From Stenotrophomonas rhizophila (GTDB lineage: Bacteria; Pseudomonadota; Gammaproteobacteria; Xanthomonadales; Xanthomonadaceae), in the NCBI RefSeq assembly GCF_000661955.1, contig NZ_CP007597.1:3212755-3276754 (forward strand): 64,000 nucleotides of DNA, read 5' to 3'. This document shows, piece after piece, positions 9,976 to 18,947 of this stretch (within the stretch, counting starts at the first letter, position 1; each line of letters starts with the position of its first letter). The position numbers were made by a program, and so were the translations under genes. The notes under the pieces are model-generated. The model was given only the letters and a program-made list of their open reading frames with translations. It did no database searches and was not told the origin of the DNA.

Positions 9976-11064
9976 TTATTCTCCCGAGCCTGCGTGGCCG
10001 GTGTGACCGGCGGCGGCATGCTCGTCTGCAGTGTGTTCGGCGTGCTCGGCGTCAGCACCCGCGGCGTGCGCCGCGTGCGTGTCGTCGGCGTGCACGTCCG
10101 CCGGGGCAGGACTCGCAGCGGCAGGCATGTCGTGGCCGGCGTGGCTTTCGCCCGCGGCGCCGTCATGGCCCATCGCGTTGTGGTCGTGCTTCATGCCGTA
10201 GTGCTGGTTGTCGCCCATGTGCTTGGCGATGACCCAGTCGAACAGGCCGGCTTCGGCGGTACCGAAGTACGTCACCGGGTGCCAGTCGTGGTTCTTTTCG
10301 GCCACCAGCGCATTGAACGCGGTCTTGTCCAGGGTCGCCGCGTCGGCGCGGACCTTGGCCAGCCACTGCTGGTACTGCGCATCCGTCACCGAATGGGCGC
10401 TGAAATGCATCTTGCTGAAGCCCGCGCCGCTGTAGTGCGAGGACATGCCCGGGAACTCACCGGTCTCGTTGGCGATCAGGTGGAGTTTGGTCTCCATGGC
10501 CGTCATCGAGTAGATCATGCTGCCCAGGTGCGGGATGAAGAAGGCATTCATCACCGAATCGGACGTGATCTTGAAGTTCAGCGGGGTATCGACCGGGAAC
10601 GTGATCTCGTTGACCGTGGCGATCTTCTCTTCCGGATAGATGAACAGCCACTTCCAGTCGAGCGAGATGGCTTCGATCACCACCGGCTTCTTGTCCGACT
10701 CCAGCGGACGGTACGGGTCCAGCGCGTGCGAGGAACGCCAGGTCAGCACGGCCAGCACCAGCACGATCATGCACGGGATCGACCACACCACCACTTCGAT
10801 CGCGGTGGAGTGCGACCACTTCGGCTCATAACGGGCCTTGGTGTTGGTCGCGCGGTACTTCCAGGCGAAGGTCAGGGTCATGATGATGACCGGCACGACG
10901 ACCAGCAGCATCAGCACGGTAGCCGTGATCAGCAGCGTCTTCTCATCGTGGCCGATCTGGCCCTTGGGGTTGAGGATGGCCGAGTTGCAGCCCGTCAGGA
11001 ACACGGACAACGCGAACAGCAGGCCCGGACGCAAATAGCGTCCAAGGGGTTTCAACGGAATCAT
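9976..11064 (-). CDS. cyoA: Cytochrome bo3 quinol oxidase subunit II, with His-rich tail
   Basis: CyoA is a lipoprotein subunit with two membrane helices and a periplasmic cupredoxin-like domain. The signal peptide ends in the lipobox LTGC, and the domain contains the subunit II stretch DVIHSF-equivalent region ([17 protein letters not shown]) without CuA ligands, as expected for a quinol oxidase. The product is 362 residues against about 315 in E. coli. The extra length is mainly a C-terminal tail of roughly 65 residues very rich in His, Ala and Asp. The ATG at 11064 is preferred; a TTG four codons upstream at 11076 is possible. First gene of cyoABCD. Confidence 0.95.
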   Translation of the reverse strand: MIPLKPLGRYLRPGLLFALSVFLTGCNSAILNPKGQIGHDEKTLLITATVLMLLVVVPVIIMTLTFAWKYRATNTKARYEPKWSHSTAIEVVVWSIPCMIVLVLAVLTWRSSHALDPYRPLESDKKPVVIEAISLDWKWLFIYPEEKIATVNEITFPVDTPLNFKITSDSVMNAFFIPHLGSMIYSMTAMETKLHLIANETGEFPGMSSHYSGAGFSKMHFSAHSVTDAQYQQWLAKVRADAATLDKTAFNALVAEKNHDWHPVTYFGTAEAGLFDWVIAKHMGDNQHYGMKHDHNAMGHDGAAGESHAGHDMPAAASPAPADVHADDTHAAHAAGADAEHAEHTADEHAAAGHTGHAGSGE

Positions 11065-11249
11065 CGGTCGATCCAATTGCGTAGGGAATGCCAGCTCAAG
11101 CGCGCCCCGTCCCGGCCAAAGGCCGGTTGTGCCGGTCCAGGGGGACAGGCACAGGGGACGATCATGTCAGCCCTCTAATTTTAGGCCGTCATGCATCATT
11201 TAAGAAAGGCATTGACAATGATCCAGCGCAGGAAAGCCCCGTTTTGGCT

Positions 11250-11266
11250 GCGACACGTTGTCGCAG
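11250..11266. promoter_or_regulatory. Candidate operator: TGCGACA-N3-TGTCGCA
   Basis: A 17-bp inverted repeat with perfect 7-bp arms lies in the cyoA leader, about 185 bp upstream of the cyoA start, and about 65 bp beyond the lldP stop. The pattern GCGAC-N5-GTCGC resembles boxes reported for RegA/RoxR-type redox response regulators that control terminal oxidases. That match is from memory and weak; the repeat itself is plain. Coordinates are good to within about two bases. Confidence 0.4.
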
Positions 11267-11330
11267 TGCGGGCAATACGCCCGATTCAGCACGCCAACAC
11301 GTTCATGTATAGACATGAATGCCCTGCCCG

Positions 11331-12953
11331 TCACCCGAGCAGCCACGACAGCAGCAGCGTGCACAGGCAGACATAGCCGAGCAGCGCCAGGCTCACCGCC
11401 AGGGTGGTGCGCATGATCGCCGATTCCTGGCCCACCAGCTTCACCGCCGCGGCCGCGATGGCGATCGACTGCGGCGACACCAGCTTGGCCATCACCCCGC
11501 CGGCGGTGTTGGCGGCCACCAGCAGCGCCGGGCTGACCCCGATCTGCGCAGCAGTGACCGCCTGCAGGTGGGCGAACAGGGTGTTGCTGTTGACCACCGA
11601 GCCGGTGATGAACACGCCCGTCCAGCCGATCACCGGCGCCAGCGCCGGGAACACCCCGCCGGCCTGGGCCAGCGCCAGCCCGATCGTGGACGAGGCCCCC
11701 GAGTAATTGGTGATGTAGGCCACGGCCATCACCAGCGCCACGGTGGCCAGCGGCTTCCACATCTCCCGGCCGGACTGGGCCAGTTCCTCGCCGGCCGCGC
11801 GCAGGCCCAGCTTCGGCGACAGCACCACCGTAAGCAGCGCGGCAATCAGGATCGCGGTGCCCGAGGCGTTGAGCCAGCCCACGGTCCAGACCGCCGGCAG
11901 CGTGTGCGCGGCGGCCACCAGCGGCGGCAATTCCTGCACGCGCTGGTGGAGCAGGCTGACCGGCAGGTGCAGCACCGTGGACCCAAGCGCGCCATCGGCG
12001 GCGAACAACGCCTTGAACGCCGGCAGGCTCCAGACCAGGATGGTGGCGGTGAGAATGTAGAACGGCGACCAGGCCAGCAGCACCTGCCGCAGCGTCCAGC
12101 GCTGGCTGGACACCGGCGGCGCCTGCGCCTCGCGGTAGATCCGGCGCGGGCGCCAGACCTGCATGAAGGCGGCCAGGCTACCCATCGCGGCCAGCGGCCC
12201 GATGATATCCACCAGTTCGGGCCCCAGCAGGTACAGCACGAGCGTCTGGCTGCCACTGAACACGCCGCCGACCACCAGCAGCACCGGCCAGGTCTCGCGC
12301 ACCCCGCGCCAGCCGTCCAGCAGCAGCACCAGCACCGCCGGCAGCAGCAGCGCGCAGAGCTGAACCAGCGGGATCAGCATCTGCGACATCTCGCCCAGCC
12401 CCACCCCACCCTGCTGCGCACCCACCAGCACCGGAATGCCGATCGCGCCGTAGGCACCGGCCGCGCCGTTGGCGACCAGGCACAGCATGGCCGCCTTCAG
12501 GGGGCGGAAGCCCAGTTCAACCAGCAGCGCGGCGCAGATCGCGATCGGCACGCCGAAACCGGCGGCGCCTTCGAGGAAGCCGCCAAAACAGAACGCGATC
12601 AGCAGCACCTGGATGCGCTGGTCCTCGGAAATGGTCGCGATGCTGCCGCGGATCACCTCGAACTTACCGCTGCGGATGGCCAGTTTGTACAGCCAGACCG
12701 CCATCAGCACGATGAAGCTGATCGGGAATACGCCGTTGGCGATGCCGAGCAACGCCGCCCCGAGCAGGGTGTCCAGCGGCATGCCGAACACCAGCGACGA
12801 CACCAGGGCCGAGACCAGCACCGCCAGCAGCGCGGCGGTGAGGCCCTTGAGGCGAAGCACGGTGAGCGCCAGCAGGAACACCAGCACCGGCAGCGCGGCC
12901 AGCAGCGCCGAGAGGTTCGCATTGCCGAGCGGATCGTAGTTCTGATGCCACAT
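11331..12953 (-). CDS. lldP: L-lactate permease
   Basis: A 540-residue inner-membrane transporter of the LctP/LldP family, which imports lactate with protons. About 12-14 hydrophobic segments run the whole length, and family-typical blocks are visible: MWHQNYDPLGN at the start, CFGGFLEGAAGFGVPIAICAA, and NGAAGAYGAIGIPVL. The C-terminal ASSTIGLALAQAGGVFPALAP block is also typical. It starts 48 bp after the stop of the D-lactate dehydrogenase gene on the same strand, so the two probably form a lactate operon. Confidence 0.95.
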   Translation of the reverse strand: MWHQNYDPLGNANLSALLAALPVLVFLLALTVLRLKGLTAALLAVLVSALVSSLVFGMPLDTLLGAALLGIANGVFPISFIVLMAVWLYKLAIRSGKFEVIRGSIATISEDQRIQVLLIAFCFGGFLEGAAGFGVPIAICAALLVELGFRPLKAAMLCLVANGAAGAYGAIGIPVLVGAQQGGVGLGEMSQMLIPLVQLCALLLPAVLVLLLDGWRGVRETWPVLLVVGGVFSGSQTLVLYLLGPELVDIIGPLAAMGSLAAFMQVWRPRRIYREAQAPPVSSQRWTLRQVLLAWSPFYILTATILVWSLPAFKALFAADGALGSTVLHLPVSLLHQRVQELPPLVAAAHTLPAVWTVGWLNASGTAILIAALLTVVLSPKLGLRAAGEELAQSGREMWKPLATVALVMAVAYITNYSGASSTIGLALAQAGGVFPALAPVIGWTGVFITGSVVNSNTLFAHLQAVTAAQIGVSPALLVAANTAGGVMAKLVSPQSIAIAAAAVKLVGQESAIMRTTLAVSLALLGYVCLCTLLLSWLLG

Positions 12954-13001
12954 GGTCAGCCCCTGCGGTGGGAAAAGACGGGGAACAGCGGTACGCGTGG
13001 A

Positions 13002-14006
13002 TCAGGGCAGCGGCACCGCATTGGGACACGGCCGGCCAGCGGCGAAATCCCCCAGGTTGCGCAGGGTGATCTCGGAAATTTCCTGCAGCGCCTCCACGGT
13101 GAAGAAGCCCTGGTGCCCGGTGACCAGCACATTGGGGAAGGTCATCAGGCGCTGGAAGGCGTCGTCATCGATGATCTCCCCGGAGCGGTCCTGGAAGAAC
13201 AGCGCGCTTTCCTGCTCGTACACGTCGATGGCCAGGTGCCCCAGCTGCCGCGCCTTTAGCGCACCAATCACCGCGTGGGTATCGACCAGTCCACCTCGCG
13301 AGGTGTTGACCAGCATCGCGCCGGGCTTCATCCGCGCCAGCGAGGTGGCGTTGATCAGGTGGTGGGTGTCCGGTGTCAGCGGGCAATGCAGCGACACGAT
13401 GTCCGCGCGCGCCAGCAGCTCGTCAAGCGCGACGTACGTGCCGATCGCATCGAGCGCGGACGACGGGTACGGATCGTGGCCGAGCACGGTGCAGCCCATG
13501 CCCTTGAAGATACGCGCCGTGGCCAGGCCGATCTTGCCGGTGCCCACGATGCCCACCGTCTTGCCGTAGAGCGTGCGCCCGAGCAGCCCGTCGAGCATGA
13601 AGTTGCCTTCGCGTACCCGGTTGTAGGCGCGGTGGGTGTGCCGGTTGAGCGTCATGACCAGCGCCAATGCGTGCTCGGCCACCGCCTCGGGCGAATACGC
13701 CGGCACCCGCGCCACGAAGAAGCCCAGCTGCCCGGCCATGGCGAGGTCCACGTTGTTGAAGCCGGCACAGCGCAGCAGGAGCGCGCGCACGCCCAGGGCG
13801 TGGAGCGCCTGCAGCACCGGCGCGTCCAGACGGTCGTTGACGAAGACGCAGACCGCCTCGCAGTCCTGCGCCAACGCTGCGGTATGCACGTCCAGCGTGG
13901 CATCGAAGTAAAGGAACTCCACCGGCCGGGCCGCATCGGCACGCTGGGTGGCCTCCTCGAGGAAGCGGCGGTCGTAGGGCCGGGCGCTGAAGACGGCAGT
14001 TCGCAT
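13002..14006 (-). CDS. ldhA: Fermentative D-lactate dehydrogenase (2-hydroxyacid dehydrogenase)
   Basis: A 334-residue cytoplasmic NAD-dependent enzyme interconverting pyruvate and D-lactate. It has the Rossmann motif GTGKIGLATARIF, the adjacent HDPYP turn, the HCPLTPDTHHLIN block, the catalytic-Arg region NTSRGGLVDT, a downstream Glu (DVYEQES) and the catalytic His in VTGHQGFFT, all typical of LdhA. The ATG at 14006 follows a GGAGAG ribosome-binding site and gives the family N-terminus MRTAVFSARPYD; an open frame continues upstream to 14090 but is not needed. It is followed by lldP. The pairing implies lactate metabolism, though the permease is named for the L-isomer. Confidence 0.93.
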   Translation of the reverse strand: MRTAVFSARPYDRRFLEEATQRADAARPVEFLYFDATLDVHTAALAQDCEAVCVFVNDRLDAPVLQALHALGVRALLLRCAGFNNVDLAMAGQLGFFVARVPAYSPEAVAEHALALVMTLNRHTHRAYNRVREGNFMLDGLLGRTLYGKTVGIVGTGKIGLATARIFKGMGCTVLGHDPYPSSALDAIGTYVALDELLARADIVSLHCPLTPDTHHLINATSLARMKPGAMLVNTSRGGLVDTHAVIGALKARQLGHLAIDVYEQESALFFQDRSGEIIDDDAFQRLMTFPNVLVTGHQGFFTVEALQEISEITLRNLGDFAAGRPCPNAVPLP

Positions 14007-14151
14007 GACGGGCTCTCCGGGAATTCCAGCCCCACCATACCGCTCCTCGATGACACACGGAAACACGCGGCAGATACCGGCCCCCACCATGGACCCGGCT
14101 GCCCACCTGCCCTAGTATTCGCCCCTTGGGAAACGCCATGGGTAAACGTAC

Positions 14152-14952
14152 TTGGGCAGTTTTGAGCGCTTCAACGGCCGCCGCAGCGGTCAGGGCAACG
14201 AGGTCGTCATCCTCTCCCACGGCTTCGGCACCGACCAGACCGCGTGGACGGCATTGCGGCCCTGGTTCGACCAACGGTTCGACGTGATCTCGTTTGATCT
14301 CGCCGGCTGCGGTCCCAACGGCGCGGACACCTACGATTTCGACCGGCATGGCGCGATGTTCGGCTATGCCGACGATCTGCTCGATATCGTCGACGAGCTC
14401 GACCTGCACCGATTTACGTATGTCGGGCACTCGATGAGCGGCATGATCGGGGCGGCCGCCGCGGTTGCACGCCCGGAACTGTTCGAACGCGTCGTGACCA
14501 TCGGCGCTTCGCCGCGCTACCTCGACGATGACGGCTACACCGGCGGCTTCAAGCCGCAGGACCTGGACAACCTGTTCGAGAGCATGCAGGCCAATTACCA
14601 GGCCTGGGTGGCCGGGTTCGCGCCCATGGTGGTGGGCGTCGAGGACAACCGCGTGCTCGCGGATTTCTCGCGCACCCTGTTCCAGATGCAGCCGGACATC
14701 GCGCTCAACACCTCCCGCACCATTTTCACTTCGGACATGCGCACGCTGGCGCCGCAGTTGTCCATGCCGGTGCACGTGATCCAGACCGCGGTGGACATGG
14801 CGGTTCCGGTCGAGGTGGCCCAGTGGCTGGCCGATACCATCGACGGTGCAACGCTGGACATCATCGATGCGTCCGGGCACCTGCCGCATATGACCGCCGC
14901 CGACGAAGTGACACGCATCCTGGAACGGCGATTGATCGAGACGGCGCCTTGA
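14152..14952 (+). CDS. RsbQ-like alpha/beta hydrolase
   Basis: A 266-residue hydrolase very like RsbQ of Bacillus (269 residues), the family that also includes plant KAI2/D14 receptors. The nucleophile lies in GHSMSGM (Ser94), the acid is probably in TAVDMAVP and the His is in SGHLPHM, so the triad is intact. In Bacillus, RsbQ is required by a PAS-containing phosphatase to signal energy stress. The frame is closed by a TAA at 14143, and the only start that preserves the family N-terminus is the TTG at 14152; its ribosome-binding site is weak. The stop overlaps the start of the following diguanylate cyclase (TTGA), strongly suggesting that the two proteins work together. Confidence 0.85.
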   Translation: MGSFERFNGRRSGQGNEVVILSHGFGTDQTAWTALRPWFDQRFDVISFDLAGCGPNGADTYDFDRHGAMFGYADDLLDIVDELDLHRFTYVGHSMSGMIGAAAAVARPELFERVVTIGASPRYLDDDGYTGGFKPQDLDNLFESMQANYQAWVAGFAPMVVGVEDNRVLADFSRTLFQMQPDIALNTSRTIFTSDMRTLAPQLSMPVHVIQTAVDMAVPVEVAQWLADTIDGATLDIIDASGHLPHMTAADEVTRILERRLIETAP

Positions 14953-16259
14953 ACGCGCCCAGCAGCGAGGCGCTTGCCGCCCTGTGCGGCTTCGCCCGGC
15001 TCACCACCCACGCAGACCTGGCCCTGGCCGTTGAACTGGATGCGCAGGGCCGTTCGACGTGGTCGACCGGATCGCCCACGTTGCCACTGTCCGGCTTCAA
15101 CCTGGCGCGCAGCGGCATTCTCGAGCGCGCCTGGCAGGGCCAACCCGTGGACGCGACCGGCTTCCGCCTGCCGACGGCCATCCTGCAGACCTTGCAGGGT
15201 CCGCCCACCCAGCTGCTGTACGTGCCGGCCCCGTCGGTGGGCAGCCCGCACAGCGGCCTGTTGCTGCTCTGGAAACACCAAGCGCCTGCCGAGGGGATCA
15301 CGGCCCAGCTGCCATTGCTGTCCAGCAGCGTGGCCGGACTTCTCTCCGCGCGACGCGAAGCCACCCGCCAGCTCATCGCGCACAATCAGTTCATCGATCT
15401 GGTGGAAAGCGTGCCGGCCGGCATCGTGTTGATCGACGGCGATGGCGTGGGCGCGGTGATCAATGAGCACGCTGCCGCGCTGCTGAGCTGTGCCGCAGGC
15501 AACCACCGCGCCGCCGACCTGGCTGGCCCGATGCGAGCCTTGCGCCTGCGCAGCGACAACCACGCCGAGCTGGAACAGGCCTATGCCGCGCAGATGGGCA
15601 ACGTCAACTTCGCCGCCACGTTGAACTGGACGTTCGGCGAACGCACCTTCGAAGTGGACACCCACCCGGTGCGCGGCAACGGCGAGTACGGCCGCATCTG
15701 GTTGTTCACCGACGTCACCGCCGACCTGTTGATGGCCGCCGAACTGCGCCGTCTGGCGTCGTCGGATCCGTTGACCGGCGTTCCCAACCGACGTCATTTC
15801 GAGGAGCGTTCCGCACAGATCATCGCCGCCCGCGAAGCCAGCGGACATTCGGTGGCGGTGCTCATGGTCGACGTGGATCATTTCAAGGCGATCAACGACA
15901 CGCACGGCCATCCGGTGGGCGATGAAGTGCTCAAGATCGTGGCCCGGCGCTGCCGCGACGCGCTGCGCGACCGCGACCTGTTCGCGCGGTTCGGCGGTGA
16001 GGAGTTCATTGCACTGCTGTCGGCGCCTGTGATCGATGAAGTGCCCGCCGCCGCCGAGCGCCTGCGCAATGCGATTGCCGCCGAGCCGATCACCGTGGGC
16101 GGCACCCGCATTGCGGTGTCGGTGAGCGTGGGCGGTGCGGTGGGCGAAGCGCTGCCGGGCTGCGATGCGACGCTGCTGGAGGACCTGGTGGCCCGTGCGG
16201 ATGAGGCGCTTTACCAGGCGAAGACAGCCGGACGTAACCGGGTGAGCATGGCAGCGTAG
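14949..16259 (+). CDS. GAF-PAS-GGDEF diguanylate cyclase coupled to the RsbQ-like gene
   Basis: A 436-residue soluble protein. An N-terminal GAF-like region (about residues 5-125) is followed by a PAS-like domain (about 140-255, from NQFIDLVESVPAGIVLIDGDG to RIWLFTDVTAD) and a GGDEF domain with an intact RFGGEEF active site and an RxxD product-inhibition site (RDRD) five residues before it. It should make cyclic di-GMP. The TTG start at 14949 overlaps the RsbQ-like stop by four bases; the same frame is open upstream to 14823 inside the hydrolase gene, but the coupled start is more plausible. No membrane segment is seen, so the signal is probably cytoplasmic or delivered by the hydrolase. Confidence 0.88.
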   Translation: MNAPSSEALAALCGFARLTTHADLALAVELDAQGRSTWSTGSPTLPLSGFNLARSGILERAWQGQPVDATGFRLPTAILQTLQGPPTQLLYVPAPSVGSPHSGLLLLWKHQAPAEGITAQLPLLSSSVAGLLSARREATRQLIAHNQFIDLVESVPAGIVLIDGDGVGAVINEHAAALLSCAAGNHRAADLAGPMRALRLRSDNHAELEQAYAAQMGNVNFAATLNWTFGERTFEVDTHPVRGNGEYGRIWLFTDVTADLLMAAELRRLASSDPLTGVPNRRHFEERSAQIIAAREASGHSVAVLMVDVDHFKAINDTHGHPVGDEVLKIVARRCRDALRDRDLFARFGGEEFIALLSAPVIDEVPAAAERLRNAIAAEPITVGGTRIAVSVSVGGAVGEALPGCDATLLEDLVARADEALYQAKTAGRNRVSMAA

Positions 16260-16301
16260 GCTGATCAGTCGCGACCATCACCTGCACGGGTCGCGCAGGC
16301 C

Positions 16302-16604
16302 TCAGTTCTCGAGCGGATCGATTTCGACCTTTCCGTCATCCCCCACCCACACCATGCACAACCGGCCATCGCCTTCGTACTCGTACGACCAGGCCGTGTC
16401 CGAACGCGCGTCGCTGATGAAGGTCATGCCCGTTTCGCTGCCGGTCTTGGCAAGCGCGCAGGCGCGGACTTTCTCATCCGCAATGCGGCGCGCGGCGGCC
16501 CTGGCAGCGGCCGAGTCCGGCGCGGGTTTGCCGCAGGCGGTGAGCAGGATCATCGCGGCGGTGGCGGTGGCGGTGGCGAAGGTGATGCGGGTGGTTTGGC
16601 GCAT
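16302..16604 (-). CDS. Small lipoprotein, unknown function
   Basis: A 100-residue exported protein with a signal peptide ending in the lipobox LTAC (about residues 21-24), then a mature domain with two cysteines and an acidic C-terminus ending DDGKVEIDPLEN. I do not recognise a family. The ATG at 16604 is chosen because it starts directly before the signal peptide; the frame stays open to 16733 but the added residues are Arg/Pro-rich and not signal-like. It is convergent with the diguanylate cyclase gene, 42 bp away. Confidence 0.7.
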   Translation of the reverse strand: MRQTTRITFATATATAAMILLTACGKPAPDSAAARAAARRIADEKVRACALAKTGSETGMTFISDARSDTAWSYEYEGDGRLCMVWVGDDGKVEIDPLEN

Positions 16605-16806
16605 GTGGGTGTTCGATGCAGGGCTTGAGAAGCGGGATCGCAGCATGTGGGCCGGGGGAACGGAAGGTCGGTCTCTGCGAACCGCTTCCTGGCGGCATCG
16701 GCATTGCCATACGCCTGTAGCGTTCGTGACCAAACCTCAGGAACCAGGCAAAACAGCGCGCCGCCATCGGCGCTTGGATAGAGGGCTATTGAAGATCGCC
16801 CCCTAG

Positions 16807-17169
16807 TCACCGCAGTGCCTCGATGGTCTGCACATACAGGACGTCGTCGGAGCATCCACCGCCTTCAATGCGCCTGTCCCTGATGTCGTGCCACAGAAGA
16901 TTCAGAGACCGCGGCCGAAAATCCATGGCCCCGGTGAGTACCACGGCCTGTCCATCCCAGGCAGCGGATCTGCGTAGGACATTCTTGGGTAGAGCAAGAT
17001 CAACGCACTCGCCCGAAAGGGCCTGTACCGATCCCAATCCGTGCCCACCCACGTACACCGTCATAACCCCGCGGAGCGTTGTTTCGCCCTGAACAGCAGC
17101 GACGTGGGTTCTGCACGATGTGGCAAGTATCACCAGTACGGCTACGGTCAACAGTTGTTTGACGAACAT
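16807..17169 (-). CDS. Small exported protein, unknown function
   Basis: A 120-residue protein with a hydrophobic N-terminus (MFVKQLLTVAVLVILATSC) resembling a lipoprotein signal, although the lipobox ATSC is not ideal. The mature part has a GG-rich segment (VGGHGLGSVQALSGEC) and two more cysteines. No family recognised. It lies at the edge of the AT-richer island and may belong to it or to the ancestral backbone. Confidence 0.6.
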   Translation of the reverse strand: MFVKQLLTVAVLVILATSCRTHVAAVQGETTLRGVMTVYVGGHGLGSVQALSGECVDLALPKNVLRRSAAWDGQAVVLTGAMDFRPRSLNLLWHDIRDRRIEGGGCSDDVLYVQTIEALR

Positions 17170-17709
17170 GAGACGCCCCCGTTTCGAAGCACCGTCAGTA
17201 TTGCTTCAATCCTTGACCCGGTTGATCAGGCCATTCAATGCGCGGCCTCGAAGCATGTTGCTCCTTCAGTTCTTACAAGCGGGGCGATACACCAACTGCA
17301 GCCCGGTCCTCCCCAAAAAACCCCGCACATCCTTCAAAGAACTTCAATCACTGTGTACGTCAGCGAGCACGTTGGCAACCATCCATCCACCCAGCAGGCT
17401 TTAGCGATTTTCCAGCTAAAGCCCCCTATAAACCAGGATTCCACTTACAGGCTGAACTTGAGAACACTACAACTCCACCATTCGTATTGTGAAAATTTAC
17501 CAATAGCGACTGCGGCATTGAAATCATCAACAAACGCAATATCAAAAGCTATGAGCTAGGACAAAAGCACTTAAAGCCCGTTGCAATATTTTATCAAATG
17601 CTCCAGAAAGACGCCGAGTACGGTGTCTTCTCACGGTATCGACCCAACAGCACCACCCTGCAGGGAACGACAAACGGCTTCAACGGGAAACACCCACACC
17701 ATAAAGAGC
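17170..17709. other. AT-richer stretch without a recognisable gene
   Basis: About 540 bp between two minus-strand genes with visibly lower GC and different codon texture from the flanks. The plus-strand frames here have no ribosome-binding site and no recognisable content. The one clear structure is an inverted repeat with perfect 9-bp arms (GGCTTTAGC/GCTAAAGCC) at 17397-17423 and a 9-nt loop. The stretch may be decayed mobile DNA; I see no transposase remnant. Confidence 0.5.
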
Positions 17710-18861
17710 TCAGATATCTACAATTAAGTCCAGCATACCGTCCGCAAAACGCCTCCGCATTTCAGATGAGTCGTGATTGTCCGGGAATGCCAGGATTAAT
17801 TCCCGTGAAGCCGCGAACGCATCCATCGTCGCAGAACAGACTTCCCCCAGTGTCGGCTCCACCAAGACCGGACGTGACGTAATTGGAAACCTGCCCCTTG
17901 GAAAATGATCATCAGGAAAGCCCATCGACTTTAACGTGAGACCGGGCAATCTCGGCATCGAATCCATTACGTCCGCAACTTTTGCCAACCAGTCTGAACT
18001 TGGCCCAATCCTCTTCAACAGGTACCACACAACCGCGATCAGTCCGTAGAATCGGCCCTTTGCGCGCAGATCCAGATTGAGCTCATTGAAGTATCCACGC
18101 CGAGGCAGCATGAGCGTGCGGGGGTTCGGCCGGTTGCACAGCCGCGCGTGATGAGCGCACCGATTCCGGACAACATTCAAGTTGATAAGCCAGTTATCGA
18201 CGACATTCCGCTCCACGATATCCAGACGTTCGCAGATGCTGTCCTGATGACTCGGAGTCAACATACTGTACAGCTTTGAAACTGCGCCGAAGTCCCATGC
18301 TTCGCTGGCCACCCACACCGGTATGGGTTTATTGGCTTCAACATGCGAACGGATGCTGTCCTCATGACTCTGGGCTATCAATTTTTCGTGCCGCGCTAGC
18401 CATGCCGAATGCAATGATAACGTTCCCGCAGGAGTACCCTCTCGGACCGCCAGAGCCGATCGAATCACACTGGAACGATCAAGATGCGCCAAGGGGTCAT
18501 GCCGTCCCAGCTCATGCGCAATGATCGTCCTCAGATGGACCTCAATGCGCTCAAGAGCATCCGTCATAAGAATACGGAGTGACTTGTCCATAAGGTAGAA
18601 CTGGAACACGGCATCGAACGAAGTATTCTGCTGAAAATCATCAAAACGATGGGAAATGCGTTTCCCTTCCCGACGTTCTATGTGGAATCGTCGAGAAGGA
18701 TGCCAGTACCCCGACAGGCGGTAGTAGCCTACTTGGGCAATCTTCCGAATCGCCCTATCCTTGTCCTCGACAATCATGCCTCGCGCCTCCAAGAGGTCGA
18801 CGAGGTCGGGGTAGTCCCTGAATGGCTTTGCCGTGGCGGCAGGGGTGCTGTATTCTGTCAC
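17710..18861 (-). CDS. Abi_2 (AbiD/AbiF) family HEPN protein, putative abortive infection toxin
   Basis: A 383-residue protein of the Abi_2 family. The N-terminal half shows the family pattern of a 'LLEARGMIVEDKDRA' helix and GYYRLSGYWHP. The HEPN-type RNase motif RNRCAHHARLC (R-x4-H, about residue 235) is intact, so it probably cleaves RNA, as abortive infection systems do on phage attack. The GTG start at 18861 follows an in-frame TAG two codons upstream, so no earlier start exists; the ribosome-binding site is poor (TAGGAC). A promoter, a hairpin and a T-run lie directly upstream, so expression is probably restrained by termination or by a small RNA. The gene is AT-richer than its neighbours and sits in an island next to tRNA-Thr, which fits acquisition by transfer. 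Confidence 0.85.
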   Translation of the reverse strand: MTEYSTPAATAKPFRDYPDLVDLLEARGMIVEDKDRAIRKIAQVGYYRLSGYWHPSRRFHIERREGKRISHRFDDFQQNTSFDAVFQFYLMDKSLRILMTDALERIEVHLRTIIAHELGRHDPLAHLDRSSVIRSALAVREGTPAGTLSLHSAWLARHEKLIAQSHEDSIRSHVEANKPIPVWVASEAWDFGAVSKLYSMLTPSHQDSICERLDIVERNVVDNWLINLNVVRNRCAHHARLCNRPNPRTLMLPRRGYFNELNLDLRAKGRFYGLIAVVWYLLKRIGPSSDWLAKVADVMDSMPRLPGLTLKSMGFPDDHFPRGRFPITSRPVLVEPTLGEVCSATMDAFAASRELILAFPDNHDSSEMRRRFADGMLDLIVDI

Positions 18862-18883
18862 GTCCTAGTGATCCGATTTTCAG

Positions 18884-18942
18884 ACAAAAAAAAGGCCAAA
18901 CCGTCACTGACACTTAGTCAGGAGGGGATTTGGCTCTGTTGG
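18884..18942 (-). ncRNA. Candidate small hairpin RNA preceding the Abi gene
   Basis: If transcription starts 6-8 nt after the -10 element at 18953-18948 and stops at the T-run, the product is an RNA of roughly 55-60 nt that is almost entirely the two-part hairpin. Its place next to an AbiF-like HEPN protein resembles RNA antitoxin arrangements. This is predicted from sequence only; it could equally be just the leader of the Abi mRNA. Confidence 0.45.
18886..18933 (-). terminator. Hairpin and T8 tract upstream of the Abi gene
   Basis: On the minus strand the sequence GCCAAATC...GGTTTGGC folds as an 8-bp outer stem (one G-T wobble) enclosing a CTGAC/GTCAG inner stem with a TAAGT loop, followed at once by eight T (18893-18886). 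This is a textbook intrinsic terminator, but it lies between a strong promoter and the Abi start codon, 24 nt before the GTG. It could be an attenuator or the 3' end of a small non-coding RNA. Confidence 0.8.
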
Positions 18943-18947
18943 AAAGA

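Noticed and set aside
8012-10006. 664-codon plus-strand frame opposite cyoB
   Set aside because: Antisense to a gene with all oxidase ligands; its composition (His/Gln/Arg/Asp-rich) is that of a GC-rich shadow frame.
17041-17559. 172-codon plus-strand frame left of the Abi gene
   Set aside because: It starts inside the minus-strand exported protein gene and has no recognisable content or ribosome-binding site.
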